Shown in pieces: positions 22,655 through 34,894 of a stretch of DNA of 64,000 bases. The position numbers were made by a program, and so were the translations under genes. Source of the DNA: Hysterangium stoloniferum (taxonomy: Eukaryota; Basidiomycota; Agaricomycetes; Hysterangiales; Hysterangiaceae); assembly GCA_015178975.1 (NCBI GenBank), contig WHVD01000008.1, positions 372,001 through 436,000 on the forward strand, in the 5' to 3' direction. The notes under the pieces are model-generated. The model was not told the DNA's origin and searched no databases. It worked only from the letters and a program-made list of their open reading frames with translations. Position 1 is the stretch's first letter. Every line of letters begins with the position of its first letter.

Positions 22655-24689
22655 GAGAGTTCAATCGGAAAGAGACTAATATGGTTATAGTTTCAAGTCA
22701 CATCACAGCACAAATTCTTATATATACTTTGGCACTCAAGACGACTTCTACACAGCCAAATCAGTTTCATCAAACAGACAACCAAAACTCCATCATGTTC
22801 AACACTGCATCGTCCTCCAAAGTAACCCTCAGTTCCTACTCAAAACTGACTCTTCACTCCCAAATAGAACTCCAGCCAATAACATCTCACTTCTCCTCAT
22901 CCTCAGACATCATTTCCAAGCCCCTACCAGCCCACTCATGCTCCTCCAAGAAATACCATCGTTTCCTCTGTCGACAAGGTATTCAACTCCCATATGCTCC
23001 AGATGATCCTGCCCTCATTCGTATAGAACACTATGATGGCTCCTCCGAAATCCTCCACTATCGATTCAATCGAGTGTTCCAGCAGGACTGTTCCCTACTG
23101 TCATCGGGAATCTGTTACATGGCAATGTTCACTCCAATAGGAGATCACAGAGGACCCAAGTTATTTACGACCCCGGTTCCAGAGGGAAGTCAAGTAGAGC
23201 CTCGTCGAGGTCATCATTGATTTGTGTTCCTTGCATGGTTGTGGAGCCTACTCACCACCTGGTTCTAAAATGGTGATTGATTGTGTCCCCTCCTTATACT
23301 GCAAAACTAGGAACACAATACGTCCAATCTCAGTTCATCGATTGGTAATATTGTCAAGATTTTGAAATCAAGCATAGCATTTGAGGGTGACACATTATCA
23401 TGGGATTCTTGAGTGTTTCTGACTCATATCATCAATGTTTCATCAGCCATCACTTCTATTACTCCATCATCCCTATTGTCTGACTCACTTCCCCTATTGT
23501 TCAATTGTGTTTCCCCATTTATCCGTATCACATGTCTGATCTCATCTTTTGTTTGTCATTCTCTTATTGTTCAGCGCAGCCTCCCCCTATTATTGTTCAC
23601 AGCTTTACTAACACTCCTATTGTGATGACTCAGAGATGACTCACACCATAGGAGGATAGTCACAATTCATTGAATACACAAAATGTTATGAAAAACTCCT
23701 CATATTTTTAAGTGAGACTATTTCTCCTGGCTATGACTACATGTTTTAGGGATTTATATTTCATTAACCCAAAATTTCATCTTTAAGACTTGTACACTCC
23801 CTTAAAATATGCACAAATGTCATGGTTATACAAGATTATCTGGGTTGTTACCTAATCTTTGGGATAAAATGCATTCTCTAGTATCTCCATGACTCTTAAA
23901 ATGTCCACAAACATTATAGTTAACCAAAATTACTCAGGTTATGACTTAATCATTTGGATAAGATGGATTCTCTTGTATATTATGCAAACTTTCAAATATA
24001 GTTCATATAATTTAAATTTATTTGATTTAGAAAGTTAACCAGAACTATCTGGCCAACCAATCCATGTTGTGGAATTTATCCCCAAAAGGATAATCTATAT
24101 ATGTTTGTTTGACTAACTTTTGTCAGATACAAGATAAATATTAATATTTCCTTATTCTCCAGAATATTATCTGATAGGCTGAATTTGATTAAATATTAAT
24201 TTTACAACAAACAATATAAATATATATACTTTAGTGGATAAATAACTTTTAAAATTTTCAGTTATCCTCCATATTGCATCGTTATTGTGTCATTGTTTGT
24301 AGATGTTTGATTTGACCTGTGCTCTCTCATGTATATAAGGGCCTCTCTTTTGCCCACTATTGGACAAGCAATTTCATTGTATCTCATTTTGAAGCTCATT
24401 CTTAAGGATAATCTCTTAAGTCTTACTCTCAGTCTCACTCCTACGGCCAGTAAGGGATACTATATTGTCTCTTATTGTTGAAGTTCTACATTCTACGACA
24501 TTGGGCTTATGTCAGCCTTTTGTATCCATCTTTGATTACGTCATCCAAGGTCCAATCTCTAGCCTCTCACTCGGAGTGTGTTTGGTTATAGACTGGTTTC
24601 AAGAACGACTGTGTCAGTGACCATCATAAGGACTTGACCATTGCATGCAGGTTATTAGGTATATTCCTAGTAACAAACTTACACTGACA
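22655..24689 (+). mobile_element. Fragment of another LTR element inserted in element 2 (fossil)
   Basis: The left part (22,655-23,620) holds an open frame at 22,681-23,220 with no recognised domain. The right part (23,621-24,689, 1069 bp) looks like an LTR: it starts TGTGATGACTC, ends ACACTGACA and has a TATA-like tgtatataaggg near 24,331. The LTR recurs in minus orientation at 56,185-57,400. No matching left LTR or clean target duplication is seen, so it is taken as a 5'-truncated copy. It separates the RNase H and integrase parts of element 2. Confidence 0.65.
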
Positions 24690-26545
24690 CTTTGACTAGA
24701 CAATGGGATGTCTATCCAAAAGAGGGGAGCAATGACTATGCCACAGTAAACCTGCACAACTTGAAACCCATTTTCATGAACCAGCAGCTTACTGCATCAG
24801 TCTGTGCAACCTTTCTCATCCACCCCATCATCTGTGGAATTATCATTATAGATATCGAGAAACTACATCAAGATATTCTGTCAGCAATTCTGCTAGATCC
24901 AATAACCAAAGCACACCTTGACAATCCTGTGGACCCCAGTCAACCCCAGTGGTCTCTTGATCAGCATGGTTTCATTAGACTTGACAATCACATATATGTA
25001 CCAGACTCTGATGGCCTCCACCTCAGGATTCTCCAGTACAAACATGACCATCCACTATCAGGATATTTTGGGTTTAACAAGACTCTATCAATGATAAGAA
25101 GAGAATATACTTGGCCTGGACTCCAAGACTTCATTAAGCACTATTGTAAATCTTGCATTACTTGTCCACACTCAAAATCACAGCATTACAAGCTATCTGG
25201 CCTTCTGAAACAACTCCCAGTACTGGAATACATACCCGTGGAATTCCATCTCTATGGATTTCATTGAACACCTACCAGACTCCAAAGGCTTTTCCACCAT
25301 TTTAGTCATTGTTGGCAGATTCTCAAACCAAGGTATTTTCATCCCTTACACATGATACCATCACATCCATGCAGTTAGCAGAACTTTTTATCATCAATGT
25401 ATTTTCTAAGCACAGAGTTCCATCCCACATGACTTCCGATCAAGGATCAGAGTTTTTATCTTTTTTAGATCCTTGGGGAAATGTTTGGACATGAAATTAC
25501 ACTTCACATCTGGATATCATCTGGAAGCCAACAGACAAACTGAATGTGTCAATCAAACATTGGAACAATACCTCTGCGTATATTGCAACTATCAACAGGA
25601 CAATTGGAAATCCCTGTTACCACTTGCAGAATTTGCTTACAACAATGCACCCTTGGCCACTACTGGCATTTCCCCATTCTTTGCAAATAAAGGGTATAAT
25701 CCAAATATTACAGTACACCCCAAAACAGAATCTTGCCTCTGCCCATGCTCAAGAGTTCATCATGGACCTCCATGAGCTCCATGAACTCTGGACTGCAATA
25801 AAATCCACCCAAGAGCAATATCAGCATTCAGCAAACAAAAACTGGATTCCACCACCCAACTTCAAGATTGGTGATCATGTTTTTGTCAAAGCTCAATTCT
25901 TCCAGACTACCCATCCATCAAAGAAACTCATGTTAACTTTTCTACGAAAATATGACCAGACCTATAATGGATGAGCGCAATACTGTCTGAGTTATATTGT
26001 TGGGTATAAACGCATGGGGGGTCACATGCGTAACTACGGGGTTTATATACTAATAACAAGAGCGCTAATTAATGTGAGAATTAGTGCCCCCGGTCACTAT
26101 ACGACTCCGGCTGCTCGCTTTACCCGAAAATCTAACAACTCACTGAAAAATATTTAGGTCCATTTGAATTAATAGCACAAGTTAGGTTCAGTTTCATGGA
26201 CCCTACAGCTTCTGGATAGCATGTGTGCGGTACACCTGGTATTTCATGTTTCTATATGAGAACTGTGTACTGCTAACACTATCCCAGATCACATGCAACC
26301 TCCACCCCCTCTGGTCATTATTGATGGAGAACCTGAGTTTGAAATCTCTCAAATTTTAGACTCAAAAATAGATAACCATCAACGCACTTGTAAACTGCTT
26401 TACTTGGTCAAGTGGGCAGGTTACAAGGGCACTGATGAAGAGACATCATGGATTTTGGCCATGGAACTCAGTAATGCCACAGAGATTGTCACTGACTTTC
26501 ACACAGCTTACCCACTCAAACCTAGACCACTATCCTCTCTCTAGC
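24690..26545 (+). mobile_element. Element 2: integrase and chromodomain region (fossil)
   Basis: Begins TRQWDVYPKEGSNDYA, the usual sequence after RNase H in fungal chromoviruses. The integrase zinc-finger region (HHLX-type, CKSCITCPHSKS) lies near 25,150 and the catalytic part near 25,430-25,560 (PSHMTSDQGSEFLSF, HFTSGYH). QDNWKSLLPLAEFAYNNAP is near 25,600. The chromodomain (LLYLVKWAGYKGTDEETSW) is at about 26,395-26,455. Solo LTR H sits between integrase and chromodomain. Broken. Confidence 0.88.
25931..26137 (+). mobile_element. Solo LTR, family H, 207 bp
   Basis: Perfect actca duplication at 25,926-25,930 and 26,138-26,142. Starts TGTTAACTTTTC and ends AAAATCTAACA. Opposite-strand copy at 2554-2765. 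Confidence 0.9.
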
Positions 26546-27149
26546 CACAATCCATAGACCCCGTGTATATGTTGGATTCACTTCATTTTTCCCTGTTGCC
26601 CTATGTCTCTCTTTGCTTTTACAAGTTTCTGACATGTCTGTCAAGTCCAAGCAGACCCTCTGCAGACTTTTACATTTTTCATGTCTTTATTTTTAAGAAT
26701 TAAAAAAAAATTATATTATTTTCATTCTACATTTATGGGGCTATGCTTCTGCCCACTTTCATTATACTCTTCTCAGGGACCCCATCCTCATCCTCCCCAA
26801 GCTCCTCAGAACTCCCAATCTGGGACTCTGAATGCATGTACCTGCCATACTCTGCCAAGAATGCCCAGAACTCCCCAGAGTCCCTGGAGCATCCCCACCA
26901 CAGTCCTCTGCATCTGGTTGCTCTCTTCAAGCAACTGGTTCTGGGCCTCTATGCCCACAGCTATCCACCCCAAAACCTCCTCCAAGGCCCCAGGCCTTTC
27001 CGCTAGACCACCTGCTTCCCATACCACAGACCCTGTGGGCTCATGAACCAGTGAGCACCTCACTTTGAGGTGTGCACATGGTCAACAGCCCAGTCCCCAC
27101 CCAGACTTTTGGTAGCAATCTGTGTTCCAGTCATTACAACCAGAACACG
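26546..27149. other. 3' flank of element 2
   Basis: Follows the chromodomain stop. Pyrimidine-rich with an A-rich tract near 26,702 and a GC-richer stretch at 26,755-27,040. ORFs on both strands here are short and shadow one another. The piece near 27,127 (ttacaaccagaacac) faintly recalls the LTR start. No host gene is supported. Confidence 0.4.
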
Positions 27150-27625
27150 GCAGGTCATTCTTTGATTCCTTCAATTTCCAACTCAATTTCTGACTCAACT
27201 ATCTTTTGACATTATTTGACTCAATATTCAACTAACCTTCAACTTGTCTCAGTTTGACATCATTATGATTTCATACTTACATATATCATATCATCATCAT
27301 ATGTAAATGATACATAGTATAAAGGGGCAATGAAATGAGTGAGGGAAGTCTGTCAAAAAACCTGTATTATAATTATATCCTTATTTGCTGTATTCCTAAT
27401 CAAGTCACACTCTCTATATATCTTACATAATGTCATAACCTTTGACATAATTATTCATGCACTTCTATGTCCTATATTTGCCTCAAGCTTTGTTGACAGG
27501 ATGAATTAATACTTCATTGAATGAGGCATCTGTACTCAATATTGTTGAATATTCTTTGATCATTATTTGACTTTTATCAAGAGAAATTCAATTTGTGTCA
27601 TGTTCTGTATATTGTTGACCATAAT
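27150..27625 (+). repeat. Repeat R1, uninterrupted reference copy
   Basis: Contains without interruption the blocks found on either side of gypsy element 1 and of the Tc1 element (ttcaacttgtctcagttt; agtataaaggggcaatgaaa; ggatgaattaatacttcatt). A TATA-like agtataaaggg near 27,318 suggests it may be an LTR or a promoter-bearing non-autonomous element. A minus copy is at 55,145-55,450. Confidence 0.75.
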
Positions 27626-27737
27626 AGAGAGTATTTGCAACTAATATATATGTATTAGCAAACTGAATGGTGTTCCTAATACAAATATCAGGAACCAATT
27701 CAGTTTGCTAATATTTCATTAGTTGCAAATACTCTCT
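27626..27737. mobile_element. MITE-like palindrome, 112 bp
   Basis: The ends agagagtatttgcaactaat and attagttgcaaatactctct are perfect 20-bp inverted repeats. The interior (attagcaaactgaat..attcagtttgctaat) continues the palindrome, so nearly the whole unit can fold. This is the structure of a small foldback or MITE element. The flanking duplication is ambiguous. Confidence 0.7.
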
Positions 27738-28190
27738 AATTACACTCTAGGTTCATCCTCAACATGCAACATAATTTCACTATAGGCCCTCTTCTTTCAA
27801 AGTTCCCAGGCCTCCTCAATCTCAGCTCCTCCTTTTTAGGAACCTTCAGATCTGTGTACAGGGTCCACCAGTTCTGTTAGGACCCTCACCCTTTTGGGCC
27901 CCCACAACTTGGTCTTACCTTGATAACCCTTCCAGGTCCCTGACACCAGTGCCTTAGGATATGGAGCCACCACTTGAGACCCTGACACTTGGTTTATGTT
28001 GGGATCCCTGTCTTTCCACCCCCACAACTTTTTCTTACCCTCATAACCCTCTGGCACCCTGAAACCTGTTGTGTTGTAGTTTACCCCTTTAGGTGTTCCA
28101 ATGCTCTCCCTTCATCCATTCTATGTGTAAATGTTATTTGCCACCTCATACCTTTTAGAATACTTTTGTTACATCACATTTAGTTCTTCA
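27738..28190 (+). repeat. Decayed LTR family C fragments
   Basis: Two starts of LTR C type, near 27,876 (tgttaggaccctcacc) and near 27,997 (tgttgggatccctgtc), each followed by the ccacaactt block seen at 12,948 and 16,166. Below them is a decayed part with atttgccacctcata near 28,138. No ends or target duplications are recognised. Confidence 0.6.
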
Positions 28191-28992
28191 AGGCTTGTTT
28201 CCTAATAGGAAGGGTGTTTGGAGGATGGGTTGTAGTAGGGATATAGGAACAGATGGGGTGGAAAGGACAGAAAAAGTGTTGGAGAGATCACATGTGATGT
28301 GATAAGGAAATTCCAATTTGTATTGCATGGGAGGAGAAAGTCAAGGGTATGTCATCAACAGGAGCTTCCTATGCTTAACCATTGGAGTCAGTGGCATAGA
28401 GAGCAGTCCCATGGATGAGTGTTGTTCATTAAAACCCTCACAGAAATTGTACTCATATTTGGAGAAATATGAGGACATCAATATTTGTTTCCAGTCTTCA
28501 TTCTCTGAAATTTCAACCATGACATGTTCATTGGTTCAGCAGTATAGTGTCATTTAATGTGGCCATATGGGTCCTCATGCTAGTCATAATTCTACATATA
28601 CCTGCTGATATATCTACATAAGAATGTAATTTCTAGATGCACCATTATTTGTGTTAGCTTCACATTGATACTGACCATTCCAAACCCAAAACTTCTGTAT
28701 AGTGGAATTTTCAAATTGTGATTGGTTCACTGTATGTATATCTTGCAGTCTTCAGCTGACTTGAACTAATGTGGTTATGTAAAATTTTCCCCAGGACTCA
28801 AGAGTTAAGAGCACAGATATATAATCCAAACCTGGTGATTACTGATTCAAACCTAACTCACATCATTATTTTTCACCTCCCTGCAATTTCCAACAATGTT
28901 TAACATTTGCAAAATTTAATTGTTATTCAATCATTGATAAAACATTCAATTATTTTGTGGTCCAAAAGTGCGGTACCTGCATGCACTTGTTA
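28191..28992. other. Spacer without recognised features
   Basis: Mixed-composition sequence downstream of gene A. A 79-codon frame at 28,318-28,557 shows no domain and no paralogue in the window. No RNA gene, repeat or promoter recognised. Confidence 0.4.
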
Positions 28993-29296
28993 TTTCCTTT
29001 TCTCATTGGAGCTTGTTAAGTATCAGTGTCAACACAACTAGTATTGTATGCCTCAAGATGGTCAGTTTAGATGGAACTAGGCTAATCTCCATGGCTCTTA
29101 ACACACTATCAGTGGATCGATTGACTTCAAATTAAGGTCATGTCTTTCCTTTTCTCATTGGAGCTTGTTAAGTATCAGTGTTAACACAACTAGTATTGTA
29201 TGCCTCAAGATGGTCATTGCAGATGGAACTAGGCTAGTCTCCATGGCTCTTAACACAATATCAGTGGACTGATTGACTTCAAATCAAGGTCATGTC
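28993..29296. repeat. 152-bp tandem duplication at the 3' end of gene A
   Basis: Units 28,993-29,144 and 29,145-29,296 are direct repeats, nearly identical (for example ctcattggagcttgttaagt in both). The right unit includes the last codons and stop of gene A, and the left unit carries a copy of the same codons and stop. The gene's 3' end and 3' untranslated region were therefore duplicated in tandem. Confidence 0.92.
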
Positions 29297-32200
29297 TTCC
29301 ATAATTATTTGTGGCTTCAGCTCAGGGCAGGTTTCAAGTTGAGTTGTCACCTGTTTTAAAAGCTCTTCAACAGCAATTTCCCCTTCATGTGGTGAACCAA
29401 CTGAACTATGATCACTTCTCAGCAATAGTTGGACAATATCAATATAATTTCTATTTACAGCTGCAATGAGTGCTGTTCCATAACATAACGACTGTATATT
29501 AACATTTGCACCCATTCTCAAAAGTAGCTGGACTATATTCTGATGCCCTCCACAAACTGCTGCAATGAGTGCAGTACAAAAGCCATGTGTCTGTGCATTA
29601 ATGTCTACCTGAAGCTGTGAAAGCAGGTGCACCACATATATCTCACCAACAAAGGCTGCTGCAATTAGTGCTGTCCCATAATATTCTGTAGGGTCTGTTT
29701 GTAAATTTACATCTGCACCCCTACTAAGAAGAAGTTGAACTATTTGCAGTTGCCCACTGTTTATTGCAGTTATAAGGGCAGAACCAAAACCACTGGTTTG
29801 TGCATTAATATCTGCACCCATAGTTAAAAGCAATTGGACAACCTCAATGAATCCCTCTTGTGAAGCTGCAATGAGTGCTGTGCCATATTTTCCTGCCTGT
29901 GCATTCACATCAGCACCCAAACTTAGAAGTATCTCAACTGATTCCAGGTACCCCTCATGTGCTGCTGCAATGAGTGCTGTACCAAATTCACCACCTTTTA
30001 CATTGATGTCTGCACCTCTACATGCAAGGAGTCTAATAGTCTCATACTCTCCTCCATGAGCTGCTGCCATGAGTGCTGTCCCATAGTACCCTGCCTGTAA
30101 ATTGATATCTCTAATCAGACTAAGAAACAGCTTAACTGCATCAATGTATCCCTCATGTGCTGCTGCATGGAGTGCTGTCCCATGATACTGTGTCACTGTG
30201 GTTGAATCTGCACCTTCATGAAGAAGTAACTGGATCACACTCATATGACCCTCATCTGCTGCTGCTATGAGTGCTGTGGCATATTCACCCCCCTGTAGAT
30301 TTACATCTGCCTTGTTGTGCAAAAGTAGCTTCACAACTTCCAGGTGCCCTCTGGATGCTGCAGCTATAAGTGCTGTGCCTGATTCACCTGCCTGTGCATT
30401 GATATTGGGATGTGAATACAGGAGTACCTGCACAACCTCAACACACCCTCCATATGATGCTGTGATTAGTGCTGTGCCATAACTACCTGCCACTGCATCA
30501 ACATCTCCACCAAAGTCTAGAAGCAACTTAATGATTCCAATCTCTCTTGTGTGTGCTGCTATCATGAGGGCTGTTCCATGTTCATGTACCTGTGCATTCA
30601 CATCTGCACCCTCACGTAGTAGAAGGTTAACAATATCTATGTGACCCTCATGTGCTGCAATCATAAGTGCTGTGCCAAATTCTTTAGTCTGTACATTGAC
30701 ATCTGCACCTGTGTTAAAAAGCAGTTGAATGACATCTATATGTCCCTCATGTGTTGCTGCTATGAGTGCTGTACCATGATTGTGCACATCAGCATTAACA
30801 TCTGCACCCTTGGCTACAAGTAGCTTAATAACATCAACATGTCCTTCAAGTGCTGCTGCTATGAGTGCTGTACCAAATTCCCCTGTATTTGTATTGACAT
30901 CAACTCCTATGCTCAGGAGAAACTGCACCACATCAACATGGCCTTTGTGTGCTGCAGCAATAAGTGGAGTTTTGAAGTCACCTGCCTGTGTAATCATATC
31001 AGCACCATTTTCCACTAACAACTGGACTATATCCATATGTCCCTGATATGCAGCTGCAATGACTGCAGAGCCATAATGTCCCCTCTGTATATTAATATCT
31101 GCCTTCCTTTCCAGCAAGGTTACTGACACATCATACAGACCATGATATGCAGCTAGATACATTGGGGATTCATCACCATGAGCCTGCCAGGGATATTGAA
31201 AGCTCCTAGGACTCCAAACCATAAACTGGTTACTATTCTCCTCAAACAATTTCATGATGAGGTTGTGATATTTGTCTAGTATCCCATGCTGACTGTGGTT
31301 TGCATGCAGGATCCATCCTGAAGCACTGTATTGAATCAATGGATGGAGTCTCTCCAAGCTTTTTTGGTCCATGGTTTTGGGTGAGAACTGGTCTTGGAAC
31401 TGAAATAAATATGTAAGACACATTTTACTAATCACTCTATGTGCCATTCTCTCTTCAAGATAAAGAGTGGAGTGTGTGGGGTGATTATAGTGATTTGACA
31501 TCAAATATTCCTTTACAGACATATGAGCTAACTTGAAAGTTCCTAAAAAAATATAATAATCAAAACATTGACCCTTCATTTTTTATAAATAATTTAACCT
31601 TCTGTGTGTATGACGAGGCCTGAACAGACACTGAGAATATCCATTGGATCTCGATACACTGATCTTCTGTTGAAGGGCATGCACACATCACCAACATCAT
31701 AATCCATATTTATCCCAGTAATTTCAGCCAACTCATGGACTTTCAAGGGCTCTATTGAAAATGCCAGCCATTGGAAAAATTTCAAGGCATCTGCTTTCCA
31801 TTTTGGGGGTATCCTCAGAACCATTTTCTTGTACAGTTCATCAAGACCTGTTGGTAGCCTCGATAGTTGTTCTTCAAGGTCAGTATCATTGTAGCATGTT
31901 TGAAGCTCTTCAAGTTGTAATGCTACCCATCGGAACCTGACAAAAAAAATAAAAATAAAAGATAATTAGTCATGAAATTGTATGTAATGTGCAAATGACA
32001 CATACATCCCCTCTGCCTTCTCCTTTAGGGTTTTGACAAGGGTATCCTGAGCAGTACTATCAAGTGAGTATAAATGGCCTGTGTCTTGGAGTGTTACATG
32101 GATATAGATGCAGATATCATTATTTTCCGTCACTCTTTCAAGGAATAGAGACTCATGGTTTATTGAATCCAATATTCTTCGAATTGATACTTCTGGACGT

Positions 32201-34099
32201 GCAGTCACTATAATGTGTAGACTTTGATCATGCTGTTTAAGCAAGCCCTTGAGCCATTTTAGTACTTTGAAAGGCTCAGAACATTCGTCAATGGCATCTA
32301 AAACAATATATGCATGATCAAACATCGCTAGCAGACAACTGAATGTAATCTCCAGAGATGCGAGACATGGTTGTTGCATCCCATCTTTGTAGATTTCAAG
32401 TACACCATGTGGAATATCAAAGCATTTTGATATGACCTGTTTCACTAGAGAACATATTAATTTTTGATGTAGCTGAAATCCATCTTGCAAATCTCTAGAG
32501 TCGAAAAAGAAATATAATAATAGATGTGATGGGTGTTTGTCACAGTGGTTTTGCAGGTTGTCAATGATTGAAGAGCTGTAAAGTCATATTTATTTTCGAG
32601 AATCAAGGGATTTTTGTTGAAACACTTCTTACCATAAAACTGTCTTGCCAGAACCTGCTACATAGTCAATTAGGCATAGGTATAGCCCAGGTTGATTACA
32701 AACACATACGAATGCCGTAGATCCAGAGACATTGATTGCATTGTGCCTTCCATCCTGCAAATTGCATTCCATTGATAAACCAATCACCCGTGCCTTTAGT
32801 GCACTTTTCATGTGCTTCATTGAAAATGTTTGACGGGTTGGGTGCCGAAAGCCAGTCGTAGATTGCTTCTCGGAGATGTTGTGTTGCTGAGTCACCCTAT
32901 TGTAAGTTTTCTCAGAGTCTATAATATTCAATGCATTACCTGGATTATTATATAGTTGAAGGTCCCTGTGTAAGGGCACATAATGTTTCTGCCAATTCTT
33001 GTGGATATTTGATGGAGCCTTTTGTGTCATTTGGAATAAAATCTGAGCTAGCACAGCATAGTCATTATCCTTCGCTGAGTGAAATTGTATTAGATCAATG
33101 TGACTCTTGTGGATTGCGATGACCTCTGTATCAATTGCTCCAGGTACGGTGGCAGAGTCCGCAGGGATATGCTACAGGAGGGTAGGTCAATAGTGAACAA
33201 ATAAGAACAGAAGTGAAAATCATCTTAACAGATAAACCGCCTGGTTTTATAGTATGGTACGTCTCGTAGCAGAAGATTGTATGGTACTTCCAACTGATAG
33301 CACTGTATTGTGCAATCTGTTGCTGGAGTGATTCAGAGTGCAGCCCTAAGTGCTTCAGTTGCAGGTCATTAGTCTGGAAGCGAGTTGATAGACCCTGCAG
33401 GAGAGTTTGAGTCCAATGGCGAAGGTTAACACCTTGATGAGGGGTCCCCAAAAAGATAATTCCGTAAGTCGACAATTCAATGGCCTTGTATTTTGGGAGA
33501 TGTGTTGTATTGGCAGCGTTGGCATGTATGAGGGCCTAACATGTGTTACTTTTTGGTGTGCCGAAGGGGATGTCTAAAATACTACTTACATATTTTAATA
33601 AAATGCCACCAAAACTATGCGCCACGAAAATCAGTGGTCGCTTCTGCATTTCCGTGAATTGTCAAGCCGACCCTCATGGAAAAACATGGAAAAACGCACT
33701 TCAGTATTTGTGTGCACCCTAAACGTCGAAAGTTTGGCAATGAGGTCGACAGATAGATCATACAGTGTTTGCTGTGATCTGTTTACGCCTTGAGTACGTG
33801 CATCGTATCCATACGTCAAAACCCTTGCGGTGGGGATGGAAGTTGGCAAAAGATCACGAAGCCAGAGGACACCGTTTGATGCTGTGAATGACCACTCAGG
33901 ATCCCCATCGAGGCCATGGATTGCAACGATACTACCGTTGAAGCTACATCAGCTGGTCGCCCGATTGGAAACTAAAGTGCTGTTATATCACTTACTCGAC
34001 GGTAGGGAACTCTCCCCCAGATGCTAGAATGCTCACTCCAAATCTCGATATCTCATAAGTAGAGGCAGAGAGGAGTGAAGAAAATTGTACAGTTGGCAT
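29279..34099 (-). CDS. Gene A: alpha/beta-hydrolase + NACHT + ankyrin NLR-type protein (1433 aa, 10 exons)
   Basis: Intact by eye. Exons on the minus strand: 34099-33996, 33931-33700, 33643-33590, 33535-33230, 33171-32940, 32886-32710, 32657-32633, 32575-32006, 31936-31599, 31542-29279. All introns are 52-69 nt GT..AG, and the phases close to 1434 codons. The N-terminal part is a SesB-like serine esterase: DIVAIHGLDGD near residue 35, nucleophile elbow VAHSFGG with Ser ~122, GTPHQG ~155. NACHT has P-loop GIPGSGKT (~367-374) and Walker B VLDAIDEC (~468-475), followed by a winged-helix-like region. Residues ~803-1400 hold 18 ankyrin repeats of 33 residues with a near-constant GTALIAAA core. In fungal NLRs such N-domains are thought to act as effectors, NACHT as a switch and repeats as the recognition part. 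That role is inferred here, not shown. No signal peptide or membrane segment is evident, so a cytosolic protein is likely. Confidence 0.92.
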
Positions 34100-34894
34100 G
34101 TTCGAAGTTGTTGTTCAAGAATGTGAGGGGACGCTGTCAGTAAATAGGGCGCAGCCGGGGAGTGCGTGCTATTGCAACAAGAAGATGCGCTAATTTTAGG
34201 TAAAAGTGAGATCATATCGTGAGTTTGCGAAGTACGTTGACACATTGACGGCAGGGTAGTCAGAGAGTCATCCACGATTCATTGTACCAATCATCGGGAT
34301 CAGATGGATTTATCACACAAACATCTGATTAGTGATTGGCAAGGCCCGGCCTCAGGGAGTGGGCCGGCTGAGCCTATTCTCCCTGAATTTCAAACCAAAA
34401 AAGTGTGTAATTGTGGCGGGGGAGCTGATTCTTTGACAGAGGTCCAAATGTTAAATAACAGGAAATAAGAAATTCTGAAGGAATAACCCCATATATATAT
34501 ATGGTGTATACAAAGTATTATATCTTACTTTCTCCCCGTTATGGAGCTATATGGCAATTTGTTTTTGGCAAAGCGGACTTTTTTTATTGATTTTCAAATT
34601 CCGCACTATGTACCCGAAACATCTGTAACATTAGAGTCAAGTGTTGGAATATTGCAAGCCGTTGAGAGTGCTCACAGTCTGACTACACTCGGCTCTTTAG
34701 TACTGTACAGTAGCTTAGTCATCACATGTATTTTGGTAGGGACTTTGTCATCCCCTCACCCACATGAAATCCCATTGCATATTCTTACATCAAGCATCCT
34801 CCAAATTGACAGCCGCTGTAAATAAACTCCCTGAGTTCTAGGCAATTAACATATCCACATTTGTAGTGGTAATTTCCAAATGTCGCACCCCATC
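34100..34894. other. Upstream region of gene A
   Basis: Holds the presumed promoter of gene A (minus strand). A run of at-dinucleotides at 34,491-34,501 is the only notable simple sequence. The ORF at 34,541-34,825 on the plus strand has no recognisable domain. No TATA box can be assigned with confidence. Confidence 0.35.

Larger units (their letters stand above)
17462..27140 (+). mobile_element. Ty3/gypsy chromodomain LTR retrotransposon (element 2), fossil
   Basis: Plus-strand order: 5' LTR (17,462-~18,250), gag N-terminus (from 18,307), gag capsid part (19,878-20,600), protease (20,740-21,050), RT and RNase H (21,370-22,650), integrase (24,690-25,930), chromodomain (26,290-26,544). It is interrupted by a solo LTR G (itself carrying sol LTR B), a ~2-kb LTR-element fragment and a solo LTR H. 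The 3' LTR is not recognisable beyond perhaps ~20 bp near 27,127, where repeat R1 begins. Broken, with many disruptions. It inserted in a copia relic. Confidence 0.85.

Noticed and set aside
22681-23220. Possible host gene inside gypsy element 2
   Set aside because: It lies inside an inserted LTR-element fragment, directly before an LTR, and shows no host domain.
26681-27068. Overlapping frames on both strands after the element 2 chromodomain
   Set aside because: They shadow one another, lack domains and lie in the 3' flank of the retroelement.
29847-31046. Plus-strand frames opposite the ankyrin repeats
   Set aside because: They repeat with the same 99-bp period as the minus-strand ankyrin code and are antisense shadows.
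32629-33054. Apparent frame break before the P-loop of gene A
   Set aside because: Two introns (32,887-32,939 and 32,658-32,709) restore a continuous reading that matches gene C around the P-loop.
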